64,000 bases of DNA. Origin: Streptomyces sp. Tue6028 (lineage in GTDB: Bacteria > Actinomycetota > Actinomycetes > Streptomycetales > Streptomycetaceae). Where the stretch lies: positions 310,001-374,000 of the forward strand of contig NZ_MLCE01000019.1 of NCBI RefSeq assembly GCF_002300165.1. The letters are read 5' to 3'. This document shows positions 1 through 7,670 of the stretch, piece after piece (the first letter of the stretch is position 1; each line of letters starts with the position of its first letter). The notes beneath the pieces are model-generated. The model searched no databases. It saw nothing but the letters and a program-made list of their open reading frames with translations, and was not told where the DNA came from. The translations under genes were made by a program, and so were the position numbers.

Positions 1-386
1 CCGTAGATCGGGTACTCCGCCGCGATCAGGGTCGCGACGACGTCTCCCCGCTCCTTCGCCGCCGCCAGGTCGGCCGCCATCATGCGGCTGAGCAGGCCGC
101 GTCGGCGGTGCGTGGCGGTGACCGTGACGTTCGAGATGGCGTCGGCGGGTACGGCGGCACCGCCGACGACGGTGAGCTCCTGCGGGAAGGACCGGAACGT
201 CGCCACGCACCGGGCGCCGTCGAAGGCGCCCAGGGTGCGCTCGGGCACGATGTAGGAGCTGCGGTCCGCGAGCTCCCGCTCCGACACGGCCGGCGACCGC
301 AGGAACCCTGTGTTCAGCGCGCGGATCCAGTCCGCGGTCTCGGCCTCGGTGATCGCTCGCACGTCTGTGGTGTCGCGGGGGCTCAT
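1..386 (-). CDS. Eis-like GNAT N-acetyltransferase, N-terminal part (cut by window edge)
   Basis: The reverse strand is open from an ATG at 384-386 to the window edge, giving about 128 residues that begin MSPRDTTDVRAI. The segment VTVTATHRRRGLLSRMM matches the acetyl-CoA pyrophosphate-binding loop (R-x-x-G type) of GNAT enzymes. The flow GAFDGARCVATFRSF followed by this loop resembles the first GNAT domain of the Eis family, whose members have about 400 residues, two GNAT folds and a C-terminal SCP-like domain. Known Eis enzymes acetylate amines at several positions; the substrate here is unknown. The C-terminal two thirds lie outside the window, so the Eis assignment rests on the N-terminal domain only. 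Confidence 0.75.
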   Translation of the reverse strand, partial: MSPRDTTDVRAITEAETADWIRALNTGFLRSPAVSERELADRSSYIVPERTLGAFDGARCVATFRSFPQELTVVGGAAVPADAISNVTVTATHRRRGLLSRMMAADLAAAKERGDVVATLIAAEYPIY

Positions 387-485
387 GGCGCCACGCTAGG
401 TGTACGGCGCGGCGGATGTCGCGGCGTTTTCCGCCGCCCCACCCGGCCGCCCGCGCCCCGCCCCGTGCGGACCGGGTGGGTTCCG

Positions 486-1490
486 TCAGAACGCCACCCG
501 GATCTCCCCCACCTCGCGGCCCCCGCCCAGCAGCGGCGAGCGGCCGATGCGTGAGACGACCGGGGCGTCCACGCCGAGCAGGCCGAGCGCGCGGGCCAGC
601 ACCGGTCCCAGGGCGCGGCCTCCGCCGTCGTCGATCTTGAAGGCGAGGGCGCGGCCGTCCGGCAGAGCCACCGCCTGGACGGCCTCCGCGCCCATCTTGG
701 ACAGGGCGCCCGGGATCTCCCGCATCAGCCAGGTGTCGGGGCGGCGCGTACCGGCGACGTACTCGGGGTGGGCGCGCATCGCGTCGGCGACACGGCGCTC
801 GGCGGAGCCGGGGGCCGCGAGGACGAAGGAGCGGAAGGCGCGGGCGAGGCCGGTGAGGCTGATGGCCATCAGCGGTGCCCCGCAGCCGTCCGTGCCGACC
901 GCGGCGACGGGCTCGCCCGCCGCCTCCTCGACCACGGAGTGGATCAGCTGCTGGAGGGGATGCCCGGGGTCGAGGTACGACTCGGTGGGCCAGCCGCGCT
1001 GTGCGCACACCGCGAGCATCGCCGTGTGCTTGCCGGAGCAGTTCATGGTGACGCGGTCGCGGACCTCGCCGGTGGCCAGGTAGGTCTCGGCCTCGGCCGG
1101 GTCGAGCGGCAGGTCCGGCGGGCACTGGAGCTGGGTGGCGGCGAGCCCGTGCTCGTCCAGCATCTTGTGGACGAGATCACGGTGGAAGGTCTCGCCGGAG
1201 TGGCTGGCGGCGGCGAGGGCGAGCCGCTCTCCGGCCAGTTCGAGGCCGGCGCGCAGCACGCCCGCCGCCTGCATGGGCTTGTTCGACGAGCGGGGGAAGA
1301 CCGGCGCGGTCACGTCGCCGAGCGCCAGCTCGACCGTCCCGTCCGCGGCGAGCAGCACCAGGCTGCCGCGGTGCCGCCCCTCGACGAATCCGGAGCGCAC
1401 GATCTCGGCGAGGACGGGGTGCGCGGGCGTCGGGGCGGGCGCGCGGGATATGGCGGGGTCTGCGGTGGTACGGGCGGGGACGGCGGACAT
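486..1490 (-). CDS. L-asparaginase II family protein (Rhizobium etli type)
   Basis: A 334-residue cytoplasmic enzyme of the asparaginase II family (PF06089), which hydrolyses L-asparagine to aspartate and ammonia. Three family hallmarks are intact: RSSNKPMQA (S68, S69, K71), NCSGKHTAML (C151, K154) and GTDGCGAP (C203). In the R. etli enzyme the equivalent Ser-Lys pairs form the catalytic centre and Cys/Lys/Cys bind zinc. Length is normal. The ATG at 1490 has GGAAGG about nine bases upstream. The first 25 residues are Pro/Ala-rich and poorly conserved in style, so a start slightly downstream is possible. The gene is transcribed away from rsiG across a repetitive spacer. Confidence 0.9.
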   Translation of the reverse strand: MSAVPARTTADPAISRAPAPTPAHPVLAEIVRSGFVEGRHRGSLVLLAADGTVELALGDVTAPVFPRSSNKPMQAAGVLRAGLELAGERLALAAASHSGETFHRDLVHKMLDEHGLAATQLQCPPDLPLDPAEAETYLATGEVRDRVTMNCSGKHTAMLAVCAQRGWPTESYLDPGHPLQQLIHSVVEEAAGEPVAAVGTDGCGAPLMAISLTGLARAFRSFVLAAPGSAERRVADAMRAHPEYVAGTRRPDTWLMREIPGALSKMGAEAVQAVALPDGRALAFKIDDGGGRALGPVLARALGLLGVDAPVVSRIGRSPLLGGGREVGEIRVAF

Positions 1491-1905
1491 CGGCGGTGGC
1501 CTTCCGGGACGGGGACCCGTTCAGGCGGCCGGACCCGGAACGTCGCCGGATCCGGGGCCCGGCTCCCGCGCACCGGGCCTTCCGGGCCGGGACACGGTCA
1601 CCGCCGCCACGGAACCGGGCACCGGGCCCGGTCACGGCCGTCGCGGACGCGGACCGGTCCCGCCGGGCCGGGCACGGCGCCGCCACCACGTCCCGGATCT
1701 CCCGGGCGGGGGCTCGGCCACCGCCACCACGGCCCCGGTCACCGGGCCGCGTGCGACCACCGCCACCGCGGCCCCGGGTCTTCCCGGGCGGCGGCGCGGG
1801 AGCCCCGGATCCGGTCCGGCCGGCCGGGAGGTCCCCGGGCCTCGGCCGGCCCCGGGGGAGCCGCCGCGACCGCCGCACGGCCCCGGGATCACCGGGGCCG
1901 CCGCG
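1491..1905. other. Very GC-rich, internally repetitive spacer
   Basis: No convincing gene is seen in these 415 bases. The stretch is nearly pure G+C and is built from degenerate repeats of words such as ACCGGGCC, GGTCACCG and CCACCGCCACCACGG. Several frames stay open on both strands, but the predicted peptides are Arg/Pro/Gly low-complexity. It lies 5' of the asparaginase gene and 3' of rsiG, both read leftward, so it must contain the asparaginase promoter or an rsiG terminator. No clear -10 or -35 could be picked. Confidence 0.55.
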
Positions 1906-2559
1906 TCACATGAGCAGGTCGTCTACTTGTGCTTCTCCTTCACGGTACCTGCGGGCGATCTCGGCGCTGCAGTCGTCGGCCGTGCGCTGGAGCTGCTGGC
2001 GCCGCCGGGAGACCTGCTGCTCGTAGCGGACGAGCCGTCCCAGGCCCGCGCCGAGCTCCTCGTCGGTGCGGGCGTCGAGGTCGGAGAGCTCGACCTCGGC
2101 GAGCATGTCGGCGGCCAGCCGCCGGTACTCCTCGCCATGGGGTGTGCCCACGGTCACGTGCCGGGCCGACGAGCGGTGCCGGGCGGGCGCGTCCGTCAGG
2201 ATCTCCGCGAGCCGTGCGACGACCGACACCTCGAAGGAGTCGGGGGCCTCGGGCCCGCCCGGCTCCGGGGAGGGGATCCGCAGGCCGCCGCGGCGGGCCA
2301 GTTCCGCGCGCAGGATGTCGATGCGTCCCTGGAGGAGCCGCCGCACATAGCTGAGGTCGGCCTCGTCGCGCTGGGCGTCCCGGCGCAGCGTCCGCAGTTC
2401 GGGCAGCCGGAGCACGGCCAGGTCGTGCGGGGGCGGGTCGACGGACAGGGGGCTGTCGGTGCGCTGCGCCGGGGGCCGCGCGGCCACCCGACCGGCCCGT
2501 GGGCTCGTCCGGGTCAATGACACGGCTGCGGGCGGCTGCCCGGTACCAGGTGTGCTCAT
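1906..2559 (-). CDS. rsiG: RsiG, c-di-GMP-dependent anti-sigma factor for WhiG
   Basis: A 217-residue protein with two long helical, charged segments and no membrane span. It contains two exact copies of the c-di-GMP-binding signature E(X)3S(X)2R(X)3Q(X)3D defined for Streptomyces RsiG: E66-S70-R73-Q77-D81 and E180-S184-R187-Q191-D195, one on each arm of the expected antiparallel coiled coil. In the published system, RsiG loaded with c-di-GMP holds the sporulation sigma factor WhiG inactive; when c-di-GMP falls, WhiG is released and late sporulation genes are switched on. The N-terminal 45 residues are Pro-rich and probably disordered. The start is the ATG at 2559. Identity rests on the double motif and its spacing. 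Confidence 0.92.
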   Translation of the reverse strand: MSTPGTGQPPAAVSLTRTSPRAGRVAARPPAQRTDSPLSVDPPPHDLAVLRLPELRTLRRDAQRDEADLSYVRRLLQGRIDILRAELARRGGLRIPSPEPGGPEAPDSFEVSVVARLAEILTDAPARHRSSARHVTVGTPHGEEYRRLAADMLAEVELSDLDARTDEELGAGLGRLVRYEQQVSRRRQQLQRTADDCSAEIARRYREGEAQVDDLLM

Positions 2560-2947
2560 CTGCCTCTACCGTCCCCTCGACCGGCGCGGTCCACCCCACG
2601 TATGCACCGCAACAACTGCATCGTGCCACCCCAAGTGGTCGCTATGTGACCGAGTGCCCCCGATCGGCCCCAGATGGGGGGTTAGCGCCCCCGGAAATCA
2701 CGCGAAGGGAGCCGGGCGCGCGCGTAGGTCCGCGCGGCGCCCGCGCCGGGCTCGCACGGCGCCCGCGACAGAACTGCGCGGCGTGCGGGACGACCCGCGC
2801 GACACCTCTCGGGCGCGGCCCGAGGCGCGTGACGGGGCCCGTACGGCACGCCTGGAGGCGCCTGATGAAGATGGTCCCCGCGATGCGCGTGTGGCGCGTG
2901 AGGGCCCGCGCGACGTCGCGGCGCGGCGGCACGGCATCATGGGCGAC
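2560..2947. other. Divergent intergenic region between rsiG and dtd
   Basis: These 388 bases must carry outward promoters for rsiG and dtd. The rsiG-proximal 100 bases are less GC-rich and contain CCACTTGGGGTGG on the reverse strand, a short imperfect dyad. The dtd-proximal part is a long run of GCGCGCGGCGC-like words. A frame from 2459 runs through into dtd but its peptide is Arg-rich and has no ribosome-binding site, so it is not called as a gene. Confidence 0.4.
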
Positions 2948-3373
2948 ATGCGTGCGGTGGTGCAGAGGGTGGACGGCGCGAGCGTCGTCGTGGAGGGCGA
3001 GACGGTCGGCGAGATCACCGGTGAGGGACTGTGCGTCCTCGTCGGGGTCACGCACGAGGACACCAAGGAGAAGGCGGCCCAACTCGCCCGCAAACTCTGG
3101 TCCATCCGGATGCTGACGGAGGAGAGGTCCTGCTCCGACTCCGACGCGCCGCTGCTCGTCATCAGTCAGTTCACGCTGTACGGCGACGCCCGCAAGGGCC
3201 GCCGCCCCACCTGGAACGCGGCCGCGCCGGGCGATGTGGCGGAACCCCTCGTCGACGAGGTCGTCGCCCAGCTCCGCGCACTGGGCGCGACGGTGGCGAC
3301 GGGCCGCTTCGGCGCGCAGATGCGGGTCTCGCTGACGAACGACGGCCCGTTCACCGTGCTGCTGGAGATGTGA
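2948..3373 (+). CDS. dtd: D-aminoacyl-tRNA deacylase (DTD)
   Basis: A 141-residue protein, the normal length for DTD, which hydrolyses D-amino acids and misloaded glycine from tRNA and so keeps D-residues out of proteins. It starts MRAVVQRV, as the family usually does. The two active-site motifs are present: SQFTLYGDARKGRRP (the SQFTL motif) and LTNDGPFTVLLEM, carrying the NxGPxT motif with the Gly-cisPro that rejects L-aminoacyl substrates. The frame is open further upstream, but the ATG at 2948 gives the family-typical N terminus. It lies head to head with rsiG and tail to tail with ygfZ. Confidence 0.95.
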   Translation: MRAVVQRVDGASVVVEGETVGEITGEGLCVLVGVTHEDTKEKAAQLARKLWSIRMLTEERSCSDSDAPLLVISQFTLYGDARKGRRPTWNAAAPGDVAEPLVDEVVAQLRALGATVATGRFGAQMRVSLTNDGPFTVLLEM

Positions 3374-3415
3374 CCGCGGGGCACCGCCCCGCGGCCGGGA
3401 GCCGGGAGACAGACC

Positions 3416-4390
3416 CTAGGGCTCGACCACGACCTCTTGGGCCGCCGCCGTCGAGTCCGCCATGAGCGGCGCGTCCACCGGCACGTTCCGCTTCACCAGG
3501 GCCAGGGCGACGGGGCCCAGTTCGTGGTGGCGTACGGACGTGGTGATGAAGCCGATCTTGCGGCCGTCGGGGCCGTCGGCCGCGAGCCGCAGTTCGGTGC
3601 CGTGCGGCGGCAGGTGCACCTCGCTGCCGTCGAGGTGCAGGAAGACGAGGCGGCGCGGGGGCTTGCCCAGGTTCTGCACCCGGGCGACGGTCTCCTGGCC
3701 GCGGTAGCAGCCCTTCTGGAGGTGCACGGCGGTACCGATCCAGCCCAGTTCGTGCGGGATGGTGCGGTGGTCGGTCTCGAAGCCCAGCCGGGGACGGTGG
3801 TGCTCCACCCGCAGCGCCTCGTAGGCGAGCAGCCCGGCGGGCGGCCCGTGCTTCGCGGTGTCCTCGGCGTACGGCTCCAGGTCGGCGCGCGGGAGGAAGA
3901 GGTCACGGCCGTACGGCGTCTCACGCACGACGACGCCCTCGGGGACCTCCGCGATGGAGCCGGCGGGAAGATGCACCACCGCGAACTCGGCCGTCGAGTC
4001 GGCGACTTCGACGCGGTAGAAGAACTTCATCGACTCCAGGTACGCGATCAGCGCCTCCTGGGTGCCCGGCTCCGTGTGCATCCACACCGTCTCGCCGTCG
4101 TCGACGAGGTAGAGCGCGTGCTCGATGTGACCGTGCGCGGAGAGGATCAGCGCCTCGGTGGCGCGGCCCACCGGGAGGTCCGTGACGTGCTGGGTGAGCA
4201 GCAGGTGCAGCCAGCTGAGCCGGTCCTCCCCGGTGACGGTGACGACACCGCGGTGCGAGAGGTCGACGAAGCCCGCGCCGTCGGCGAGGGCGCGCTGCTC
4301 GCGGAACAGATCGCCGTAGTGGGCGGCGACGCCTTCGTCCACGCCCTCGGCAGGGACAGCGCCGGGCAGGGACAGCAGGGGGCTCTTCAT
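3416..4390 (-). CDS. ygfZ: YgfZ/GcvT-like folate-binding protein
   Basis: A 324-residue protein of the YgfZ (IBA57) family, structurally related to the glycine-cleavage T protein. Family members bind tetrahydrofolate and support repair or maturation of certain iron-sulfur enzymes. The diagnostic motif KGCYRGQE is present at residues 226-233, including the essential Cys228. The N-terminal part (FVDLSHRGVVTVTGEDRLSW) is the usual GCV_T fold. It is the first gene downstream of nur, 9 bases after the nur stop codon, so the two are probably co-transcribed and ygfZ may depend on the nur promoter. Confidence 0.92.
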   Translation of the reverse strand: MKSPLLSLPGAVPAEGVDEGVAAHYGDLFREQRALADGAGFVDLSHRGVVTVTGEDRLSWLHLLLTQHVTDLPVGRATEALILSAHGHIEHALYLVDDGETVWMHTEPGTQEALIAYLESMKFFYRVEVADSTAEFAVVHLPAGSIAEVPEGVVVRETPYGRDLFLPRADLEPYAEDTAKHGPPAGLLAYEALRVEHHRPRLGFETDHRTIPHELGWIGTAVHLQKGCYRGQETVARVQNLGKPPRRLVFLHLDGSEVHLPPHGTELRLAADGPDGRKIGFITTSVRHHELGPVALALVKRNVPVDAPLMADSTAAAQEVVVEP

Positions 4391-4399
4391 GCGCCTAGC

Positions 4400-4837
4400 C
4401 TACGACTTGGTAGTTGAACTCTTGAGGGTGCAGTCACGGCAGCGCCCGAAGATCGCGAAGTGCTTCATGTCCGTCTCGAAGCCGAAGGTCTCACGCAGCT
4501 TCGCGGTGAACTCGGCGGCGACCGACACATCGGCCTCGATGACGTTCGTGCAGTCGCGGCACACCAGGTGGATGTGATGGTGCCGGTCCGCGAGGTGGTA
4601 CGTCGGCGCGCCGTGTCCGAGGTGCGCGTGACTGACCAGCCCCAGCTCCTCGAGGAGTTCGAGGGTCCGGTACACCGTGGAAATGTTGACCCCCGACGCC
4701 GTCTTCCTCACTTCCACGAGGATGTCGTCGGGGGTCGCGTGTTCCAGGGTGTCCACGGCTTCGAGCACGAGTTGCCGCTGCGGGGTCAGCCGGTAGCCGC
4801 GCTGCCGCAGATCGCTCTTCCAGTCGGTGCTCACCAC
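4400..4837 (-). CDS. nur: Nur, nickel-responsive Fur-family repressor
   Basis: A 145-residue Fur-family DNA-binding regulator. Starting at the GTG at 4837 (MVSTDWKSDL) gives the same length and numbering as S. coelicolor Nur. All metal ligands described for that protein fall at the expected positions: H70, H72 and H126 (nickel site) and H33, H86, H88 and H90 (second site). Two CxxC pairs (C93/C96, C133/C136) are also present. In Streptomyces, Nur with nickel represses nickel uptake and the Fe-superoxide dismutase gene. The frame is open far upstream, but no good start lies there. Nur rather than Fur, Zur or CatR is supported by the His set. Confidence 0.93.
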   Translation of the reverse strand: MVSTDWKSDLRQRGYRLTPQRQLVLEAVDTLEHATPDDILVEVRKTASGVNISTVYRTLELLEELGLVSHAHLGHGAPTYHLADRHHHIHLVCRDCTNVIEADVSVAAEFTAKLRETFGFETDMKHFAIFGRCRDCTLKSSTTKS

Positions 4838-4872
4838 ACCAGAGAGTCTAGGACCACTCCGGGAGACGATGA

Positions 4873-5448
4873 CTACTTGAAGAACGCGATGCCGTCGTCC
4901 GGCATGTCGTCGGGCAGGGCCTTCGCCCAGCGCTCGACGTCCTCCGGGGTGACGACCTTCTTCAGGTGCGCGGACATGTAGGGGCGCAGCTCGACCTCGG
5001 GGGTCTGCTTCTCGCCGACCCACATGAGGTCGCTGTGCACGTAGCCGTACAGACGCTTGCCGCCGCTGTACGGGCCGGACGCGGCGGTGCGCGCCACGGC
5101 GTCCGTGACCAGGTCGATCTGCGGCTTCTTGTCGGCCAGCTCGCCGTACCAGATCTCGACGACGCCGTCGTCACGGGTCATCACGGCCTCGACCTTGCGG
5201 TCGGCGTCGACGCGCCAGAAGCCGGACTCGCTCTCCAGCGGCCTGACCTTGTTCCCGTCGGCGTCGAGCACCCAGGTGTGCGAGTGGTACTCCAGGAAGT
5301 CGCGCCCGTCGTGCGTGAACGTGACCTCCTGCCCGAAGTTGCACTTCTCGGAGCCGGGGAAGTCGTGAACGCCCGCGCCGGCCCAGTTGCCGAGCAGGAA
5401 GGCGAGGGGGACCAGGTCCTTGTGGAGGTCCGACGGGATCTCGATCAT
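4873..5448 (-). CDS. Nitrobindin-like haem-binding beta-barrel protein
   Basis: A 191-residue soluble protein of the nitrobindin/THAP4-like family (FABP-like barrel, formerly DUF1794). The N-terminal motif GNWAGAGVHDFP (G20 to P31) is the family GxWxGxGxxxxP signature. H161, in YMSAHLKKV, sits where the proximal haem-ligating histidine lies in bacterial nitrobindins. Characterised relatives bind ferric haem and convert peroxynitrite to nitrate. The gene stops 35 bases before the nur start and is read in the same direction, so it may be the first gene of a short nur-ygfZ transcript. Haem binding is inferred from these motifs. Confidence 0.85.
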   Translation of the reverse strand: MIEIPSDLHKDLVPLAFLLGNWAGAGVHDFPGSEKCNFGQEVTFTHDGRDFLEYHSHTWVLDADGNKVRPLESESGFWRVDADRKVEAVMTRDDGVVEIWYGELADKKPQIDLVTDAVARTAASGPYSGGKRLYGYVHSDLMWVGEKQTPEVELRPYMSAHLKKVVTPEDVERWAKALPDDMPDDGIAFFK

Positions 5449-5490
5449 GAGCAGCTCAGAAGTCTCGTAGCGTCAGTTCGGTGACTGCGG

Positions 5491-5589
5491 TCAGCGCTGG
5501 CCCTGGTACAGCTTCTTCACGGTCAGACCGGCGAAGGCGAGCACGCCGACGCAGACCAGGACCAGCAGGGTTTCGAAGAAGATCTCCAC
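5491..5589 (-). CDS. 32-residue single-span membrane peptide
   Basis: A short gene beginning with GTG at 5587-5589. Its product is one hydrophobic helix (residues 3-24, FFETLLVLVCVGVLAFAGL) followed by a basic tail ending KKLYQGQR. A clear ribosome-binding site, GAGGAG on the reverse strand (5596-5601), lies six bases before the start. The helix and the positive C-terminal tail fit a small inner-membrane protein with its C terminus in the cytoplasm. It sits between the terminator of the three-protein operon and the nitrobindin gene, all read leftward. No family was recognised. Coding status rests on the ribosome-binding site and the clean amphiphilic layout. Confidence 0.65.
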   Translation of the reverse strand: MEIFFETLLVLVCVGVLAFAGLTVKKLYQGQR

Positions 5590-5627
5590 AGGGTGCTCCT
5601 CGGATGAGCGGATCGGCGGTACACAAG

Positions 5628-5660
5628 GCCGGGCCCCAGCTTACGCGGCTGGGGCCCGGC
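5628..5660 (-). terminator. Strong hairpin terminator
   Basis: A perfect 13-bp inverted repeat, GCCGGGCCCCAGC at 5628-5640 and its complement at 5648-5660, is separated by a 7-base loop. It begins 37 bases beyond the stop codon of the last gene of the leftward three-gene operon, where its terminator is expected. No long T run follows, as is usual for Streptomyces. Confidence 0.8.
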
Positions 5661-5697
5661 TCTCTCTGTCAGGTACGCCCTCGCGGGGCCGCCCGGC

Positions 5698-6732
5698 TCA
5701 GCCGAGCAGCTGACTCTGCAGGATCACCGTCTGCTGGAACGGGACCGCCTTCGCAAGGCCCTTGTGGGACTGCACGACGAGCGCGACGGTGTCCCCCGCC
5801 GACAGGTACGCCTCCCGGACCTGCTCGGCGCCGTACGGCTTGCTCTCCGTGTACGCGAACCGGGTGATCTCGTCGACCGCGGCGCGCTCCGGGAACTTCT
5901 CGTCCCGCTCGGTGCCGGTGACACCGCGTACCGCGAACTGCGCCGAGTCGTAGTTCGCGAGCTGGGTGGAGGCCAGGTCCTCCGCGACGGCCGCGGTGTC
6001 GAACTGGAGCAGGTAGATCCGCGTCCGCGTGCCGTCGGCCGCGGTCCAGCCGCGCGCGGCGATGTGCCGCAGGCCGTAGTCGGTCAGCAGCTGGCCGACG
6101 GTGTCCCGGTCCGTCTTCTCGGCGTACTCGGCCAGGAACGCCTTCCGCGTCAGCCAGCCGTCCTCGCCGCGCAGCGCCGCGTCGGCCTTCGCGCCCTTCG
6201 GCGCGGGCAGCACGAGCTTGCGCAGGTCGGCGTAGTGGCTGCCGCTCGTGTTCGCCTCGGCGAACGGGCCCGGGCTGCCGGACGGCAGCGGCGGCTTGCT
6301 GATCGTCGGGTAGTCCCAGCGTCCGTCGGTCTGCGTCGCCAGACCCGGTACGTCGGTGCGCTCCATCCGCGTGATGCCGTACGCGGCGGCCGTACCGACC
6401 GCCGCGAAGACCACGGTGGCGGCCGTCCAGCGCAGCACGGCCCGCAGGACCCTGCGGTCCTTCTTCACCTTCACCGCGCCCGCCTCGGACACCTGGCCCT
6501 CGACGGTCACGGGCACCTGGCCCTCGACCGCCTCGGACACCTGGTCCTGGACGGCGGCGGGCGGCGCCTGCGGCAGGTCCGGCACGGGCGGAGCCACCGG
6601 GGCCGGCGGCGCCTGGACCGCGGCCGGCGGTGCGGCCGGGGCCTGCGGCTCCGCGGGGGCGGGCGACTCGCTCTGGTGCGAAGCCGCCTCCGGCTCCGCG
6701 GGCGTCCCGGTCGGTGTCGTCTGCTCGGTCAT
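5698..6732 (-). CDS. Pro/Ala-tailed single-span membrane protein, third gene of a three-gene operon
   Basis: A 344-residue protein of unknown function. Residues 1-90 are a cytoplasmic tail rich in Pro, Ala, Gln and Glu with short repeats such as VQDQVSEAVEGQV. One transmembrane helix (about 100-120, just after KVKKDRR) follows, then about 220 external residues. The external domain contains LRKLVLPAPKGAKADAALRGEDGWL and is related to that of the first gene of the operon, which has LRKLLIKRPKGTKVPDWEPGEDGWL. The ATG at 6732 overlaps the upstream stop codon as ATGA, implying translational coupling. No enzyme motif is visible; a sensor, lipid-binding or cell-wall-facing role is possible but not shown. 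Confidence 0.8.
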   Translation of the reverse strand: MTEQTTPTGTPAEPEAASHQSESPAPAEPQAPAAPPAAVQAPPAPVAPPVPDLPQAPPAAVQDQVSEAVEGQVPVTVEGQVSEAGAVKVKKDRRVLRAVLRWTAATVVFAAVGTAAAYGITRMERTDVPGLATQTDGRWDYPTISKPPLPSGSPGPFAEANTSGSHYADLRKLVLPAPKGAKADAALRGEDGWLTRKAFLAEYAEKTDRDTVGQLLTDYGLRHIAARGWTAADGTRTRIYLLQFDTAAVAEDLASTQLANYDSAQFAVRGVTGTERDEKFPERAAVDEITRFAYTESKPYGAEQVREAYLSAGDTVALVVQSHKGLAKAVPFQQTVILQSQLLG

Positions 6733-7670
6733 ACCGCCTCCCCCGGCTCCTCGATGCGGTCGAGCTGCTCGCGCAGGAGCTTCGCGACCCCCTTGGTGTT
6801 CAGTGGCTTCGCCGCGTACGCGGTGGCGCTGACCAGCACGTCTCCCTGGTACGCGGAGCAGACCATCATGTCGAGCTTCTCCTCCTTGTCCTTGGGCGGC
6901 AGGAAGCACTTGGCGTTCTTGTGGCCCTCGATCTTCGGCCCGTGCCGGAAGACGGAGAGGGCCTCCAGGAACTCGTTCTGGAACGTCGACATGTTCCGCA
7001 CGGCCCGCTTGTCCTCGATCTGCGCCAGCTCGATGCTGACGGTGTAGGTGCCGTCGTCGTCGAGCGTGGAGCCGCCGTAGAGGTAGCTGCGCATCGCCAT
7101 GCCCTTGGTGTGCTGCTTGTCGATCTCCTTCTCGATCCGCCGCCGCTGGGTGCGGGGCAGATCGCGGACCGACTCCTTGCGCAGGGCGGCCGCCTCGCCG
7201 CCGCTGAGCGCGGCGTCCGAGCCGAACCCGGCGATGTCGGGGCCCCGGGTCCAGCCGTCGTCGTACGGCACGAGCATGGAGGCGAGGGACGAGGAGCTCT
7301 TCGCCGCCTTGGCCTCCTCCTTCTGTCCCTTGGGGAACTTCCAGGTGGGCGCGCCCGCGTCGCGGTCGGCGTCCTGGACCGTGACGACGGTGTAGCCGAC
7401 ACCGCCGACGAGCGCGCCGACGAGGACGAGGGAGCCGACGACGGCGGCGACCCGGCCACGGCGTACGGGCTTCTTCGCGGGCGCGGGCTCCTGGGCGAGG
7501 TCAAGGGCCGGTGCCTGGACACCGTCCGACACGGGTGTCGGAGCGGGAGCCGGGGCGGCATCCTGCGCGGGTGCCGGAGCGGCATCCTGCGCGGGAGCGG
7601 GAGCCGGGGAGCCGGCCGTGGGGGTCGCGGGCTGCTGCGCGGGTTCCGGGGTCGTCGGTTGCTCGGTCAC
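6729..7670 (-). CDS. Pro/Ala-tailed single-span membrane protein, middle gene of a three-gene operon
   Basis: A 313-residue protein with the same architecture as its neighbours. It has a Pro/Ala/Gln-rich tail (residues 1-65, with the repeat APAPAQDA), a basic KKPVRRGR stop-transfer patch, one helix at about 74-95 and an external domain of about 215 residues. The external domain includes VPYDDGWTRGPDIAGFGSDAALSG and two cysteines (in NAKCFL and MMVCSAY) that could form a disulfide. It is more diverged than the other two; no shared block was confirmed beyond the layout. The GTG start at 7670 overlaps the preceding stop as GTGA. Function is unknown. Confidence 0.8.
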   Translation of the reverse strand: MTEQPTTPEPAQQPATPTAGSPAPAPAQDAAPAPAQDAAPAPAPTPVSDGVQAPALDLAQEPAPAKKPVRRGRVAAVVGSLVLVGALVGGVGYTVVTVQDADRDAGAPTWKFPKGQKEEAKAAKSSSSLASMLVPYDDGWTRGPDIAGFGSDAALSGGEAAALRKESVRDLPRTQRRRIEKEIDKQHTKGMAMRSYLYGGSTLDDDGTYTVSIELAQIEDKRAVRNMSTFQNEFLEALSVFRHGPKIEGHKNAKCFLPPKDKEEKLDMMVCSAYQGDVLVSATAYAAKPLNTKGVAKLLREQLDRIEEPGEAV

